64,000 bases of DNA, taken from Paratinospora sagittata. Taxonomy: Eukaryota > Streptophyta > Magnoliopsida > Ranunculales > Menispermaceae. The position numbers and the translations under genes are program-made. How positions within the stretch are numbered: position 1 is the stretch's first letter; each line of letters starts with the position of its first letter. Below are positions 23,717 through 33,762 of the stretch, one piece after another. The notes below the pieces were generated by a model. It was not told the origin of the DNA. It did not search any database and saw only the letters and a program-made list of their open reading frames with translations. The DNA lies in assembly GCA_035771175.1 (NCBI GenBank), contig CM069596.1, positions 14,071,001-14,135,000 of the forward strand, in the 5' to 3' direction.

Positions 23717-25065
23717 TGTAATACCTTAGGTTTGCACAAATATATATATATATATATATATTTGAACTTTGGGCACCTTTTTGGCTATAAAAAGCCCCCC
23801 CCCTTTTGGTATTTTCACACAAAATCCTCTATTCTCTCTTGCACCTTGTTGGTTCTACACTCTCCTTGAGTTTTTTTGTCTTCTCTTTTGAGACTCTCTC
23901 GCGGTGCAACGCGGTTCTGCTCGGGAGAAGGCGTCAATGCTAGAAGAAAGGATTACCTGAAGGTGGGGAACGAAACATAGGTTTGTGTGTCTTATGACTT
24001 TTATTAAAGTTTACATTCATTTATCAGTATGTCTACTATTTATTTACACTGCATTATTGCGTATAATGTTTATACTTGTCATACTTATGTTTGTATAATT
24101 GGAGTTCATGTATTACATTGTTACTATGCCGGATTAGTGGTCAATCTGGCTCAACCAAACTTAGTTTTGTCCTCGGTAACTTTAAATAGTGAACGGGAGG
24201 CAACGTGCTACTCTAGACGATTGGTATTTAAGTAAACCTCGTGTCTCACCTCTCAACTGGAGACTGATTTGGTTGGTCTTATTTGAAAGTTGTCAACTTA
24301 TATAAGTGATACTGAACATCCTAACCTTGCAAGTGGTGATACTGACCTACTAAGAATCACCAGACGTTGCCAAATCTTGTCTAATGTTAGTAAAGACCAG
24401 GACCTGTTTATGCATTGACATCATACATAAGCACCACCTAGGGACGTAAGTGGTTTATGATCCACAAAATAGTTAGAAGCAATGCTCACTATTATTGACA
24501 TTTCTTTGGAGAGGGACGTACAATGAGAACTTGGGGATCACCTAGGGAAGGACATCTGTACGTGAATATAGGGCGTCATTCCTGAGGAGGGACGTACAAT
24601 GAGAACTCAGGTTTACCTGGGGATGGACATCTGTACGTGAACTTAGGAGACGTACAATCATGGAACCATTACGAGACGGTGTCATGCATACATACATGTT
24701 GTATTGATTATGATGTTATGATGTGTTTATGTGATATTTGATTATGAAGTTTTCTTTATTAATTGTCATATTCACGAACTATTTTACCCACTGGGCGAGT
24801 AGCTCACCCTGTTGTTAACCAATTTTTCAAGAGATTAGGGTGAAGTGGGTGCAGGTTTTTGGACCTACATTTTTGTACCCTTTGTTTATTCATTGGGGAT
24901 TTTTGAAAGGATGTTCCCTTTACTATTTCATGTACAAAAATATATTCTGAAATTAATGAAATCAGACTTGTACTTAATTGTGTACCTACGCACTCGGTTT
25001 ATAATCATTCGCGCTCTATTCGTGAGTGTTCTGCCGGTTTAGGCCCGTCCGAGTGCGGTGTGACA
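23717..25065 (+). repeat. 3' LTR of the chromovirus
   Basis: 1349 bp, same ends as the 5' LTR. It differs by many substitutions and by a TA microsatellite near 23742-23762 and a C-run near 23798. The element is therefore not recent. Confidence 0.92.
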
Positions 25066-25899
25066 GAACCTATATTTTTACGGCATTAGGATGAACCGAT
25101 TTCCTACTTACAGGTGAGGATGAACCTTAACATGATTTCAAACCTGAAATCATTAAGTGAACTATATTTACTTGTCCTCGTTGTTTCAACAGAAACACAC
25201 CAACATTACAACACAAACTAATAATGTTAGTTCTAACTGAGTAGAAAACTTTACAATTAAGCTCATGTGTATAGCACTACAAAGATGTCTAAATTTAAAT
25301 ACGTAATGCTAAGAGGAAATACACTTACAACCCTTTACCTTTCAATGTTCGGTATTGCTCAAGTGCAGTTTCGAAAAGCGTATGATATGCAAATCAATTA
25401 AGTGTTTCTTCGAAAATATTATGATACTAGTTAAACATTGACGTAGAAAATGCAAGACCAGTGTAAATTGTAGACACAGAAAATTTTCAAAATAGATATA
25501 GTATATAAGCATGAAAACTTCTGGTACATTCAGTAGTTAACATAACTACTGATATAGTTCAATAAAGTACTTAAGATATGAAATCAAGTACAACTGTATT
25601 TCTTATGAACTATTTCTCAAATTCCTTCATCAGCATGATTGAAGATAAGTATAAATCCAGGTTGAGAATTTGAGTAGAAACCAGTTCAAAATAGATTTTC
25701 AAAGATAGAATATAATTAAATCTCAATATGAAAATCTATTGACTAAGTAAAGTATCGATGAAGAATACTTTGAAAACTTAGTGCATTTGAAAAACATTTT
25801 GAAATATTAAACATCGACTAACATTCAAAAAGTTTTTGGCACAATAAAAATTATCGGCAAGTTGTTTGATTCAAAATGTTGGTATTTATAGACTTGGTA

Positions 25900-27468
25900 T
25901 GTCACACCCTGGGTTGCACAGCGTGCCCCCTACCCAGGTGCGGGCGCACCCCCTCGGGGCGAACGCCAAGCCATAGTACCATATAATATTGTCCTATCGG
26001 CCTGCCTCTGCAGTCACCGATTATTTGTCCACGTAGGGGGCCTCCCCCATAATCGAACTCGAGACCTCCCCTTCAAGGAGTCTGAATTCGCATCCTAGGT
26101 AGCCACTGAACCAATGGCTCAGTGGTTACTCAGAATGCGAAATTAGACTCCTTAAGGGAGGTCTCGAGTTCGATTCTGGGGGAGGCCCTGCACTATTCAT
26201 GAATAGTGGCAGACAAATAATCGTTTCGATGTAGACCAGCTGCGGTTGGGTTGCTACATGGCGATATGACAATATTATGTGGTACTATGGCTAGGCGTTT
26301 GTCACACCCTGGGTTGCACAGCGTGCCCCCTACCCAGGTGCGGGCGCACCCCCTCGGGGCGAACGCCTAGCCATTATGGATCCATAATATTGTCATATCG
26401 CCATGTAGCAACCCAACCGCAGCTGGTCTACATCGAAACGATTATTTGTCTGCCACTATTCACCATGAATAGTGCAGGGCCTCCCCCAGAATCGAACTCG
26501 AGACCTCCCTTAAGGAGTCTAATTTCGCATTCTGAGTAGCCACTGATTACTCAGAATGTGAAATTAGACTCCTTAAGGGAGGTCTCGAGTTCGATTCTGG
26601 GGAGCCCTACACTATTCATGGTGAATAGTGGCAGACAAATAATCGTTTCGATGTAGACCAGCTGCGGTTGGGTTGCTACATGGCGATATGACAATATTAT
26701 GGATCCATAATGGCTAGGCGTTCGCCCCGAGGGGGTGCGCCCGCACCTGGGTAGGGGGCACGCTGTGCAACTCAGGGTGTGACAAAAAGGCCTCATCCCT
26801 GGGTAGGGGGCACGCTGTGCAACCCAGGGTGTGACAAAAAGGCCTCATGTACATAAGGCATTTTTGTCACACCCTGGGTTGCACAGCGTGCCCCCTACCC
26901 AGGGATGAGGCCTTTTTGTCACACCCTGAGTTGCACAGCGTGCCCCCTACCCAGGGATGAGGCCTTTTTGTCACACCCTGAGTTGCACAGCGTGCCCCCT
27001 ACCCAGGTGCGGGCGCACCCCCTCGGGGCGAACGCCTAGCCATTATGGATCCATAATATTGTCATATCGCCATGTAGCAACCCAACCGCAGCTGGTCTAC
27101 ATCGAAATGATTATTTGTCTGCCACTATTCATGAGTAGTGCAGGGCCTCCCTAGGAATCGAACTCAAGACCTCCCTTAAGGAGTTAGATTTCACATTCCT
27201 AGTAACCACTGAGTCAATGGTTCAGTGGCTACTCAGAATGCGAAATTAGACTCCTTAAGGGAGGTCTCGAGTTCGATTCTGGGGGAGGCCTTTTACTATT
27301 CATGAGTGAATAGTAGGGACAAATAATCGTTTCGATGTAGACCAGCTGCGGTTGGGTTGCTACATGGCGATAGGACAATATTATGGATCCATAATGGCTA
27401 GGCGTTCGCCCCGAGGGGGTGCGCCCACACCTGGGTAGGGGGCACGCTGTGTAACCCAGGGTGTGACA
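25900..27468. mobile_element. triple palindromic foldback element with tRNA-like A and B boxes; TSD TGGTA
   Basis: Outer ends are TGTCACACCC and GGGTGTGACA, flanked by TGGTA on both sides (25895-25899, 27469-27473). The homologous position in element A is uninterrupted. Inside are three large palindromes: 25900-26299 (right arm shortened), 26300-26784 and 26969-27468, each made of two facing about 240-bp arms. A smaller palindrome at 26785-26968 is built from about 53-bp end pieces. Each arm carries a tRNA-like promoter: an A box such as TGGCTCAGTGG (26115) and a B box GAGTTCGATTC (26166). It could be an inverted multimer of a tRNA-derived SINE or a foldback element. Confidence 0.8.
26115..26176 (+). 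promoter_or_regulatory. RNA polymerase III-type A and B boxes in a palindrome arm
   Basis: TGGCTCAGTGGTTA matches the A-box consensus and GAGTTCGATTC the B box, 41 bp apart. The region does not fold as a complete tRNA, so this is a SINE-like head and not a tRNA gene. A facing or repeated version lies in every arm (for example 27217-27290). Confidence 0.55.
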
Positions 27469-27724
27469 TGGTAGACAATAGTCGTTAAACATTTGAAATT
27501 CAAATACAGTGTGAACATTTACACACAACGACTAGAATGTTATATAAAAATGGCAACTCCAATTTTCATTAACATTATGGTTCTTTTTAGATTTCATGAA
27601 AAAGGAAAGTTTTTAGAAAAACTTAATTTATGTATCAGAGAAGATCTCTGATAAATCTGAAAAGGACTCTGTGCAAAGATCCGTTCTGAAAAAGTAGATT
27701 GATATAGTGTACTTGTTAGAACAG

Positions 27725-28395
27725 TGATTGTTGTTAAATTAGCGTCCTGACTCATAATATCAACTTTGTCGTTTTGTTCCTTAAGGGCGCTCATTATGTA
27801 TAAGCGTCCTGCTGAACAATGAAGTGAGGGCGCTACTGACTCGTAACCGTCTTGACTTTCTTTGCGATAGAAGTGACTTAACCCTGAGGGCGCTAAAGCA
27901 CAATTAGCGCCCTGCTTTGTTTTAAAACAATTAAGTGCATGAGGGCGCTACAATTTCGAGTAAACGTCCTACCTTGTAAAATATAAAACACAACACGAGT
28001 GCGCTACACTTATGTAAGCGTCCTAACATTTAAAACATTTTGAAAAATAATATTAAGTGCGTTGAAGGACAATCAACGTCCTGAAAGTTATTAAGTTGAT
28101 TCCCAATGGTGAGGGCGCTCCTACCCAGGTAGCGTTCTGATAGTTTATTCGACTTATAACTATTAACATCCTCAAAGATTAATTCTTTGAAGAACCTAGA
28201 AATCTTTCAGTAGGCTAATACTAAGTCAGCACCCTGATAACTTTAGAGATTGACTAATAGGGGGGAAGCTACTAATAAGTAAGCGTCCAAATAAATCAGT
28301 TCAATTCAACCTTGAATGTTATCAACATCCTAATGAATCGTCAACGTCCTGACTTATCAATTTCAGGAAAGCGCTACTAACTCACAAGCATCCTG
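27725..28395. repeat. palindromic word array of element B
   Basis: Same words as in element A (GAGGGCGCTAC, TAAGCGTCCTG) in the same order, with more decay: AACGTCCTG, AACATCCT, AAGCATCCTG. Unit spacing again is about 60-70 bp. Confidence 0.7.
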
Positions 28396-28986
28396 AAAAA
28401 CTCATGAAAAATAGTTTGGACTCGCGATTAAAAATATGATGAATGCGAATAAAGACTCGGTAAATTTCAAATTAAACATAGAAAAATAAATTATTTGAAA
28501 TACCATAAAACCTAAGATCAAAACATGCAAATATGCAAGTGATTTGTGCATGGTTTTGAAAGACGTTTGAGCAATATCGATTAGAGAAAGATATACCTTA
28601 AATACTGTGTATTTTTCATTTTCTCATAATCTTTAGATCCAACTCTTCATTATGAGATCTTCGATGTGAAATTCACGCTTGAGTTGAATGTCTTGAACGT
28701 TGATCGAAAGATAGTCTTTGAAGCTTGATCGAATCGTTCGTGTGATGTGATCTTGAAATCAAGATATGATCATTGAGGTTTTTGATTGAAAACGATCTTG
28801 AGTGTCTGATTTGACATTGAGTTCATTGATCGAATCAATATTTAGCTTTTTGCTTTCTTGAGGTACTGAGATAGGTTCTTGAATATAGCTTGTTAGCACC
28901 GTAAGAAATTTTGTTTGTGATCATCAAAATATACTTCATCAAGTATACTTAGGGACGTGCTAGGTGATAAACCGCTTAGGTTAACA

Positions 28987-29164
28987 ACTTAATAATCAAA
29001 TCAACTAACTTATAAAATTAAACATCAAAATAAAGCAACATATATCAAAATGTAACTAAACTAACAACTAAGCCAAAACTAACATAAACCAACCAAATAA
29101 ATGAGTAAACTAACTTAAACATCATCTAAAACATTCTAAAAACACATCTAAATAACCACTTATC
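28987..29164. repeat. unclassified repeat X, part 3
   Basis: Very AT-rich tract of short AAC/AAACTAA-type words between element B and the last segment of element C. Confidence 0.3.
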
Positions 29165-29840
29165 AGTCAACCCGAGAGTCAGTTTGATCTCAGACAAACC
29201 AGTGAGCGTTCTGATGTGTCGTGAGTGTCCTCAGGCTTGCCCAGAAAATTTAGACAATTTGTGAGCGTCCTACAGTATTGACCTGATGGATAAGTTATTT
29301 AGCCACTGCTTGAGCGTCCTATAACAGTGTGAGCATCCTGTTCAACTAAGAAAAATTCAAGTTCTTGGATTTTTGAAAGATCTGTCAAATCAAATTAACT
29401 CAAAATCATTTTGGATCAAATCAAACATTTCAAAAACACTCAAAACACTTGAACATCATTTGAAAACAATCAATTTGAGCGATCAAACTCATTTTGAAAA
29501 ACTTTTCAAAACAATTCAAAGCTTGAAAAACTCAGGAACTTTTAAAGAACCATTTTTTGGAATGATTAAGGAATAGATTAGAACTTGTTGAACACTCCTA
29601 GGATGAAATTCTACATTCCTAAAGACAATCTAAGCACACATAAAGATAAATAGCTTGACGATCGACCAATGCTTTGAAGATTTTCCTTTCTTGCTTTCTT
29701 GCTTTGATTTGAGCTCTACTTGATTGAATGAACTCTTTTACATTTAAGCTTGAAAACTCACATCAAATGTTGAATTGATGTAGAATGTAATTTGTAATTA
29801 TCAAAATATTCAACTTTAGAGACAATTGATATAATACAAG
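29165..29840 (+). mobile_element. element C, third segment (word array and tail)
   Basis: Carries GAGCGTTCTG, GAGTGTCCTC, GAGCGTCCTAC, GAGCGTCCTAT and GAGCATCCTG between 29202 and 29340, then a middle section. Its tail (TTTGTAATTATCAAAATATTC at about 29789-29809) matches the tails of A and B. The right boundary near 29840 is approximate. Confidence 0.5.
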
Positions 29841-29882
29841 GTAGTGAAACCCAAAAAACCATGACTTGTCAGCCTCCAATTG

Positions 29883-30044
29883 TTAACAAACATCTTCTTC
29901 CATTGTTTTATCATCTGTGATTTCCACTGGCCTGCCTCCAATTGTTTCTAAACAGTCCTTCTTGTGTAGAAGCGCCTTAATCTTAAGCTTCCATAATAAG
30001 AAGTTAGTCCCATCAAACTTCTTTTTCTTGAACTTTGTTGTCAT
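29883..30044 (-). pseudogene. N-terminal fragment of copia gag
   Basis: 53 codons starting MTTKFKKKKFDG, followed by 'FLLWKLKIKALL'. This is the standard opening of plant Ty1/copia gag proteins ('KFDG.NF..WK..M...L'). It stops at a TAA after 'EEDVC'; the frame can be extended a little beyond it. Only the first about one-sixth of gag is present. Confidence 0.7.
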
Positions 30045-30201
30045 GTTGAGTACTGCAAACTGTGTCGGTTCTCACTATTTTACTTGAATAGTACCATATT
30101 CGTAAATGATACTGTATCCACAAGAATCTCATGAAAACTTTTTTAATGTGGAAGATCAAACATGGCTGCAACCATAGAGCATACTAAGAATTTCAAGAGA
30201 G

Positions 30202-30213
30202 GCTCTGATACCA
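30202..30213 (-). promoter_or_regulatory. primer-binding site (tRNA-iMet) of the copia fragment
   Basis: GCTCTGATACCA on the + strand, exact complement of TGGTATCAGAGC. Confidence 0.85.
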
Positions 30214-31130
30214 GTTGTTGGGGAATGATGGCGTGCGTAGTATTATACAACTAAAAAATAAGATGAGAAAACTAGGGAAAAGTGAGAGACACAAAGATTT
30301 TACGTGGTAAAACCCTTAATTCAAAGGAAACATCTACAGGCAAGATGCAGAAGAATCACTATGAGAAGAATAATTTACAACTCTCTTTTTAGAGTCAAGG
30401 AGAGAACAATGAGACTCTCTCTTGAATTAGAAAAGAACTAGGGAGAAGAAAAAGAAGAAGAGAAGAATGAGATGAGATGATTTGAGGAGAAGAGAATAGT
30501 GCCTATTTATAGGCACCATTAGACAACTTCTAGAGCAAGCAATCATGACTTGTCACAACATTAACTTCTCACAGCATTCTTTAAACAATCATGACTTGTC
30601 ACTACACTTCTCAAGCAACTATCACCTCACAATTTATTATAAGAAACTATACCTCTTAGTGACTTGTAGATAAAATCACAATTTACTTGAAACAATCATC
30701 AAATCTTATTAGCTCATAGAAAAAGTCAAAATTCACTTCATGCAATAATGGTCACAATATTTTATTATTTTTCAACGCCAACTCTCATTTTTGGTTTTCG
30801 TACTTTATGTGGAAGAAACCCAACTTCTCTTTCCCCATTTTGGCATTTCAGCTAGCCGCATTCGCCAAGGAAGAATTGAGTAAAAGTTTTGGAATAAGTA
30901 GAGCATTTCTCAATGGTATGATTCATTTTTTTTTCCAAGTGGCCGCCTCAAATGCCCCACCACATCTAAACCCAACCCATATTTAGGACCAATGACATGA
31001 TTACCCTTCAAAAAAAAAATTATTTCACAAATGCCATCCATACAAAAATATTGTCAGGAATGCCTTAATTTACTGTCCATAACCCAGTCAGCGTGCCAAA
31101 CAAGCGCCAAGTCGGCGCAGAGGTGGCAAG

Positions 31131-31342
31131 TGAAGGGAAGGCGTCTTTTCAAAAGACGCCTTCCCTTCATAGTATTTTTTTTTTAAAGTGAAGGGAAGGC
31201 GTCTTTTCAAAAGACGCCTTCCCTTCACAATTTTTTTTTTTAACGTGAAGGGAATGCGTCTTTTCAAAAGACGCCTTCCCTTCATAAATTTTTTTTTTTT
31301 AACTTGAAGGGAAGGCGTCTTTTGAAAAGACGCCTTCCCTTC
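31131..31342. repeat. four perfect-hairpin units in the left arm of the foldback element
   Basis: Units at 31131-31169, 31189-31227, 31246-31284 and 31305-31342 are each a near-perfect palindrome with core GCGTCTTTTCAAAAGACGC and outer GAAGGGAAG/CTTCCCTTC. They are separated by T-runs. Two more units lie in the right arm at 31957-31994 and 32016-32054. Confidence 0.9.
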
Positions 31343-31357
31343 GTCATTTTTTTTTAA

Positions 31358-31945
31358 CATGAAAATGGGTGCTTCTTCACACTTCCTCTTCTTCATCGAT
31401 AGGATTCCCATCGTTCAAGCCCATCTCCCTTCTTCAAAGAGAATGCCTAGAAAGGAAAGGGGACGAAGCATGGTCGAAAGGGAGCCGTCCACTCCGGATG
31501 GCCTCTCTATGTGGCTCTCATCCAAAACAGGTACACAATTTCATTCCATATAGAAGATTACCTACCTGCTTTATATACATCCCGAATAATAAGACTATAA
31601 TTCATCCACTCCCTGAGAAAGAAAAAAATAATAATAATCACTCATTCCACTCAGCAAATGTTCAGCTGGATTCTTTTACAAACTGGAAACTCGATCTCAC
31701 GCCCAAATCCAACGTCGTTTACAATAAAAAGTGACGAAAAACAAGAAAGATTACAATCATAATAACAATCTTTCTTGATATCGCTAAACCACGGGAGGCC
31801 ATCCGGAGTGGACGGCTCCCTTTCGACCATGCTTCGTCCCCTTTCCTTTTTAGGCATTCTCTTTGAAGAAGGAAGATGGGCTTGAACGATGGGAATCCTA
31901 TCGATGAAGAAGGGGAAGTGTGAGGAAGCACCCATTTTCATGTTA
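31358..31945. repeat. inverted coding-like stretch in both foldback arms
   Basis: Left arm (+, from 31359) and right arm (-, from 31941) both start MKMGASSHF, continue through 'FFIDRIPIVQAHLP' and 'RMPRKERGRSMVERE', and reach 'PSTPDGL', with only two or three differences. The frames diverge in the loop. I do not recognise the peptide; it may be a captured gene fragment or chance. Confidence 0.6.
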
Positions 31946-32317
31946 AAAAAAAATGACGAAGGGAAGGCGTCTTTTCAAAAGACGCCTTCCCTTCAAGTTA
32001 AAAAAAAAAAATTTATGAAGGAAAGGCGTCTTTTGAAAAGACGCCTTCCCTTCAACCCTAAAAATTCCACCTCTGCGCCGACGTGGCGCTTGTTTGGACC
32101 GCTGACTGTGTAATGAACAGTAAAACGAGGTAAAAGTGATATTATTTTTGAAGGGATGTCATTTGTGAAATTATTCTTTTTTTTAAGGGTAATCATGTAT
32201 TTTTTCCCCCATATTTACTTGGCCTGCATTTCTCAATGGTATGATTCATTTTTTTTTTCCAAGTGGCCGCCTCAAATGCCCCACCACATCTAAACCCAAC
32301 CCATATTTACTTGGCCT

Positions 32318-32923
32318 CAAACTCTATGATTATCTCATTTGTAAGAGCTAAATAATGTTTACTTTGAAAAAAATGATTAAAGGACCGTTTAATTTGTGAT
32401 TTAAATATAGTTCTTGAAAATTTAAAAATTTAAAATTCGTCTAGTTTAAGTCAATCCAAAAATAATATTTAACTTTTTATAAGAATTAAAACGCGGTAAA
32501 AAATTGTTTTCTAAATTTTCTATTTTCAAAATAAAATTCATTTGTTTTATTTTATTTTTGTATTTCCACATGAACTTCTCAATTTTGTAAAAAGAAGCTG
32601 AGAGTATCAGAAGCCTTTTCACGGCTATGCTTAGTCATTGGGGAGTGACCTTTCGTCAACACGCAGCAACCCTCAAGCTTCAAGGTCAGCTCTCCCTTCC
32701 TCTGCTTTGGCCTTTCCATTCACTTATGGATCCTATTTTCCATCTCGTTATTCTTAATCTACATGAAAGCATCAACATTAACTCCGACCAAAACTTCATG
32801 CCAACGTCGTTCATCTTCACATCCTACCCAACAAGATGGGTTTTATTGATTGAAACTTGTTGCAGAAGAAGATAATCAGCTCTAATTTCTAAAAAACTCT
32901 CAAGCTTGTTCTAAGGTTTTGCA
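32318..32923 (+). promoter_or_regulatory. MSL1 upstream region: probable promoter and 5' UTR
   Basis: About 600 bp between the 92-bp repeat and the MSL1 start. AT-rich to about 32620, then a pyrimidine-rich section consistent with a 5' UTR (32620-32923). A possible 5' UTR intron (donor near 32684, acceptor before 32880) cannot be proved. No convincing TATA box was picked out. Confidence 0.4.
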
Positions 32924-33762
32924 ATGGCTGGAATGAGATTTTCTACTCTCAGTAAGTCATTTTGTACTGGTCTTAATCACGCTTCCCGCTCACGAATTAC
33001 TCATTCTTTCCGTCCTTCCATTGCCTTCACAAATTCTTCCGATCGTTTTTTTCGTCGTCCTCCTCCAAATCCAATTGCTTCAACTTCTGTGCGCCAGATA
33101 ATAAATACCCATTTCATAATTTCGCCTCTTCAATCTCTTGTAGATAATCGGGGTGGTCACAGCGTTGTACCCATCTCTGATTTCTTCCCTAGATGTCTTC
33201 AAAACCGCGAATTATCGAGTTTTCAATCGCGGGCTACTGCATTTCCTGTCTTTACCAGTAATATCTCTAGTTTCCGGGCATATTCGTCCTTCTTTGGTAG
33301 CAATGCCGATAATTCGAAGGGCCCATCACAGGCCCCAGAAGTTACAGCTACTTCTTCTGTTGTAAACGAATCCAATGCTGATCAATCCGGTGTAGTTGGA
33401 AGTGATTTGGTGGAAAAATTGAAGGGTGCGTGGCAGTCTGCCGTTGATTCTGTGGGTTATGCTGGGGAAAAGGCTAAAGAAGCATCTGATGAACTCACTC
33501 CTTATGTTCAACAATTGCTTGATTCACATCCTTACTTAAGAAATGTGATAATTCCTGTTGGCGGGACGTTAATTGGTACGGTGTTAGCTTGGGTGGTCAT
33601 GCCAAGAGTTTTGAGGAAACTTCACAAGTACTCGATGCAAGGTCCCACTTCATTATTATATGGAAGGTCAATACGAGAGCAAGTCCCATATGATAAAAGC
33701 ATTTGGGCTGCATTGGAGGATCCTGTTCGTTATCTGATCACCTTCATGGCATTCTCACAATT
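32924..33762 (+). CDS. MSL1: MSL1 exon 1
   Basis: Start codon to residue 279 plus two bases. It encodes the transit peptide, a Ser/Asn linker, an amphipathic helix with 'VEKLKGAWQSAVDSV', and the first transmembrane segments. Donor CAATT|GTGAGT; codon 280 (Leu) is completed in exon 2. Confidence 0.95.

Larger units (their letters stand above)
15098..25065 (+). mobile_element. complete but defective Ty3/gypsy chromovirus (Tekay/Del-like)
   Basis: Two LTRs (15098-16461 and 23717-25065) run TGTAATACC...GTGTGACA, with identical 5-bp target duplications GAACC (15093-15097, 25066-25070). A PBS-like TGGTATCAAAG follows the 5' LTR and a purine tract (AAGGGGAGTAGAG) precedes the 3' LTR. Internal order on the + strand: an extra ORF, gag, protease, RNase H, integrase, chromodomain-like tail. 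The reverse transcriptase is absent, with protease joined nearly directly to RNase H. Many stops and frameshifts are present, and LTR copies differ visibly. It cannot move on its own. Clade is inferred from the integrase/chromodomain wording. Confidence 0.9.
14700..28986 (+). mobile_element. element B: close relative of element A, interrupted by two insertions
   Basis: Starts TGTTGGTCCACCC, then GGGGGTGAATTGAG, and a box at about 14850-14900 (TATAGTGGTTTGGCC). Bridge repeats run to 15097. After the gypsy element (15098-25065) it resumes with bridge repeats and the same middle section as A (AATGTTCGGTATTGCTC at 25344). After the palindrome (25900-27468) comes its word array at 27725-28395, and a tail ending TAGGTTAACA at 28986. 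Flanks ATTTA and ACTTA match at 4 of 5. Net length without insertions is about 2.7 kb, similar to A. Confidence 0.6.
29838..30774 (-). mobile_element. 5' end of a minus-strand copia retrotransposon: LTR, PBS, leader, start of gag
   Basis: Reading on the minus strand: LTR 30774-30216, then PBS (complement of GCTCTGATACCA, 30213-30202) 2 bp from the LTR edge. A leader follows, then a gag start at 30044, truncated near 29838. The LTR contains the word TTTTACGTGGTAAAACCC and TATTTATAGGCACC. There is no pol and no 3' LTR. The truncation point adjoins element C. Confidence 0.75.
30986..32208. mobile_element. Mutator-like foldback element (about 1.2 kb, long inverted arms)
   Basis: Bounded by CCATATTTA on both sides (30977-30985 and 32209-32217), a 9-bp duplication typical of Mutator-like elements. 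The arms are inverted copies throughout. The outer part contains CATGATTACCCTT. The next has CAGTCAGCG and CAAACAAGCGCCA near 31086 with their complements near 32085. Then come 39-bp hairpin units, then a shared coding-like stretch, then a loop at about 31510-31780. No transposase is encoded, so movement would need help from elsewhere. Confidence 0.75.
30903..32317. repeat. 92-bp tandem duplication split by a foldback transposon
   Basis: One copy is 30903-30985 plus 32218-32225; the second is 32226-32317. They begin GCATTTCTCAATGG, include GTGGCCGCCTCAAATG and end CCCATATTTACTTGGCCT. They are nearly identical. The foldback element sits inside the first copy and duplicates its CCATATTTA, which shows the tandem duplication was already there. 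Confidence 0.75.

Noticed and set aside
26115..26176. A tRNA gene
   Set aside because: A and B boxes are present but no acceptor stem or anticodon arm can be formed; the unit is repeated in both orientations as a SINE-like head.
31359..31734. Host gene upstream of MSL1
   Set aside because: The frames are arms of a foldback element and face each other; no introns, domain or conserved context supports a gene.
32627..32875. Upstream open frame as the true MSL1 N-terminus
   Set aside because: Not in frame with the mitochondrial presequence; the ATG at 32924 matches the MAG-type start known for MSL1.
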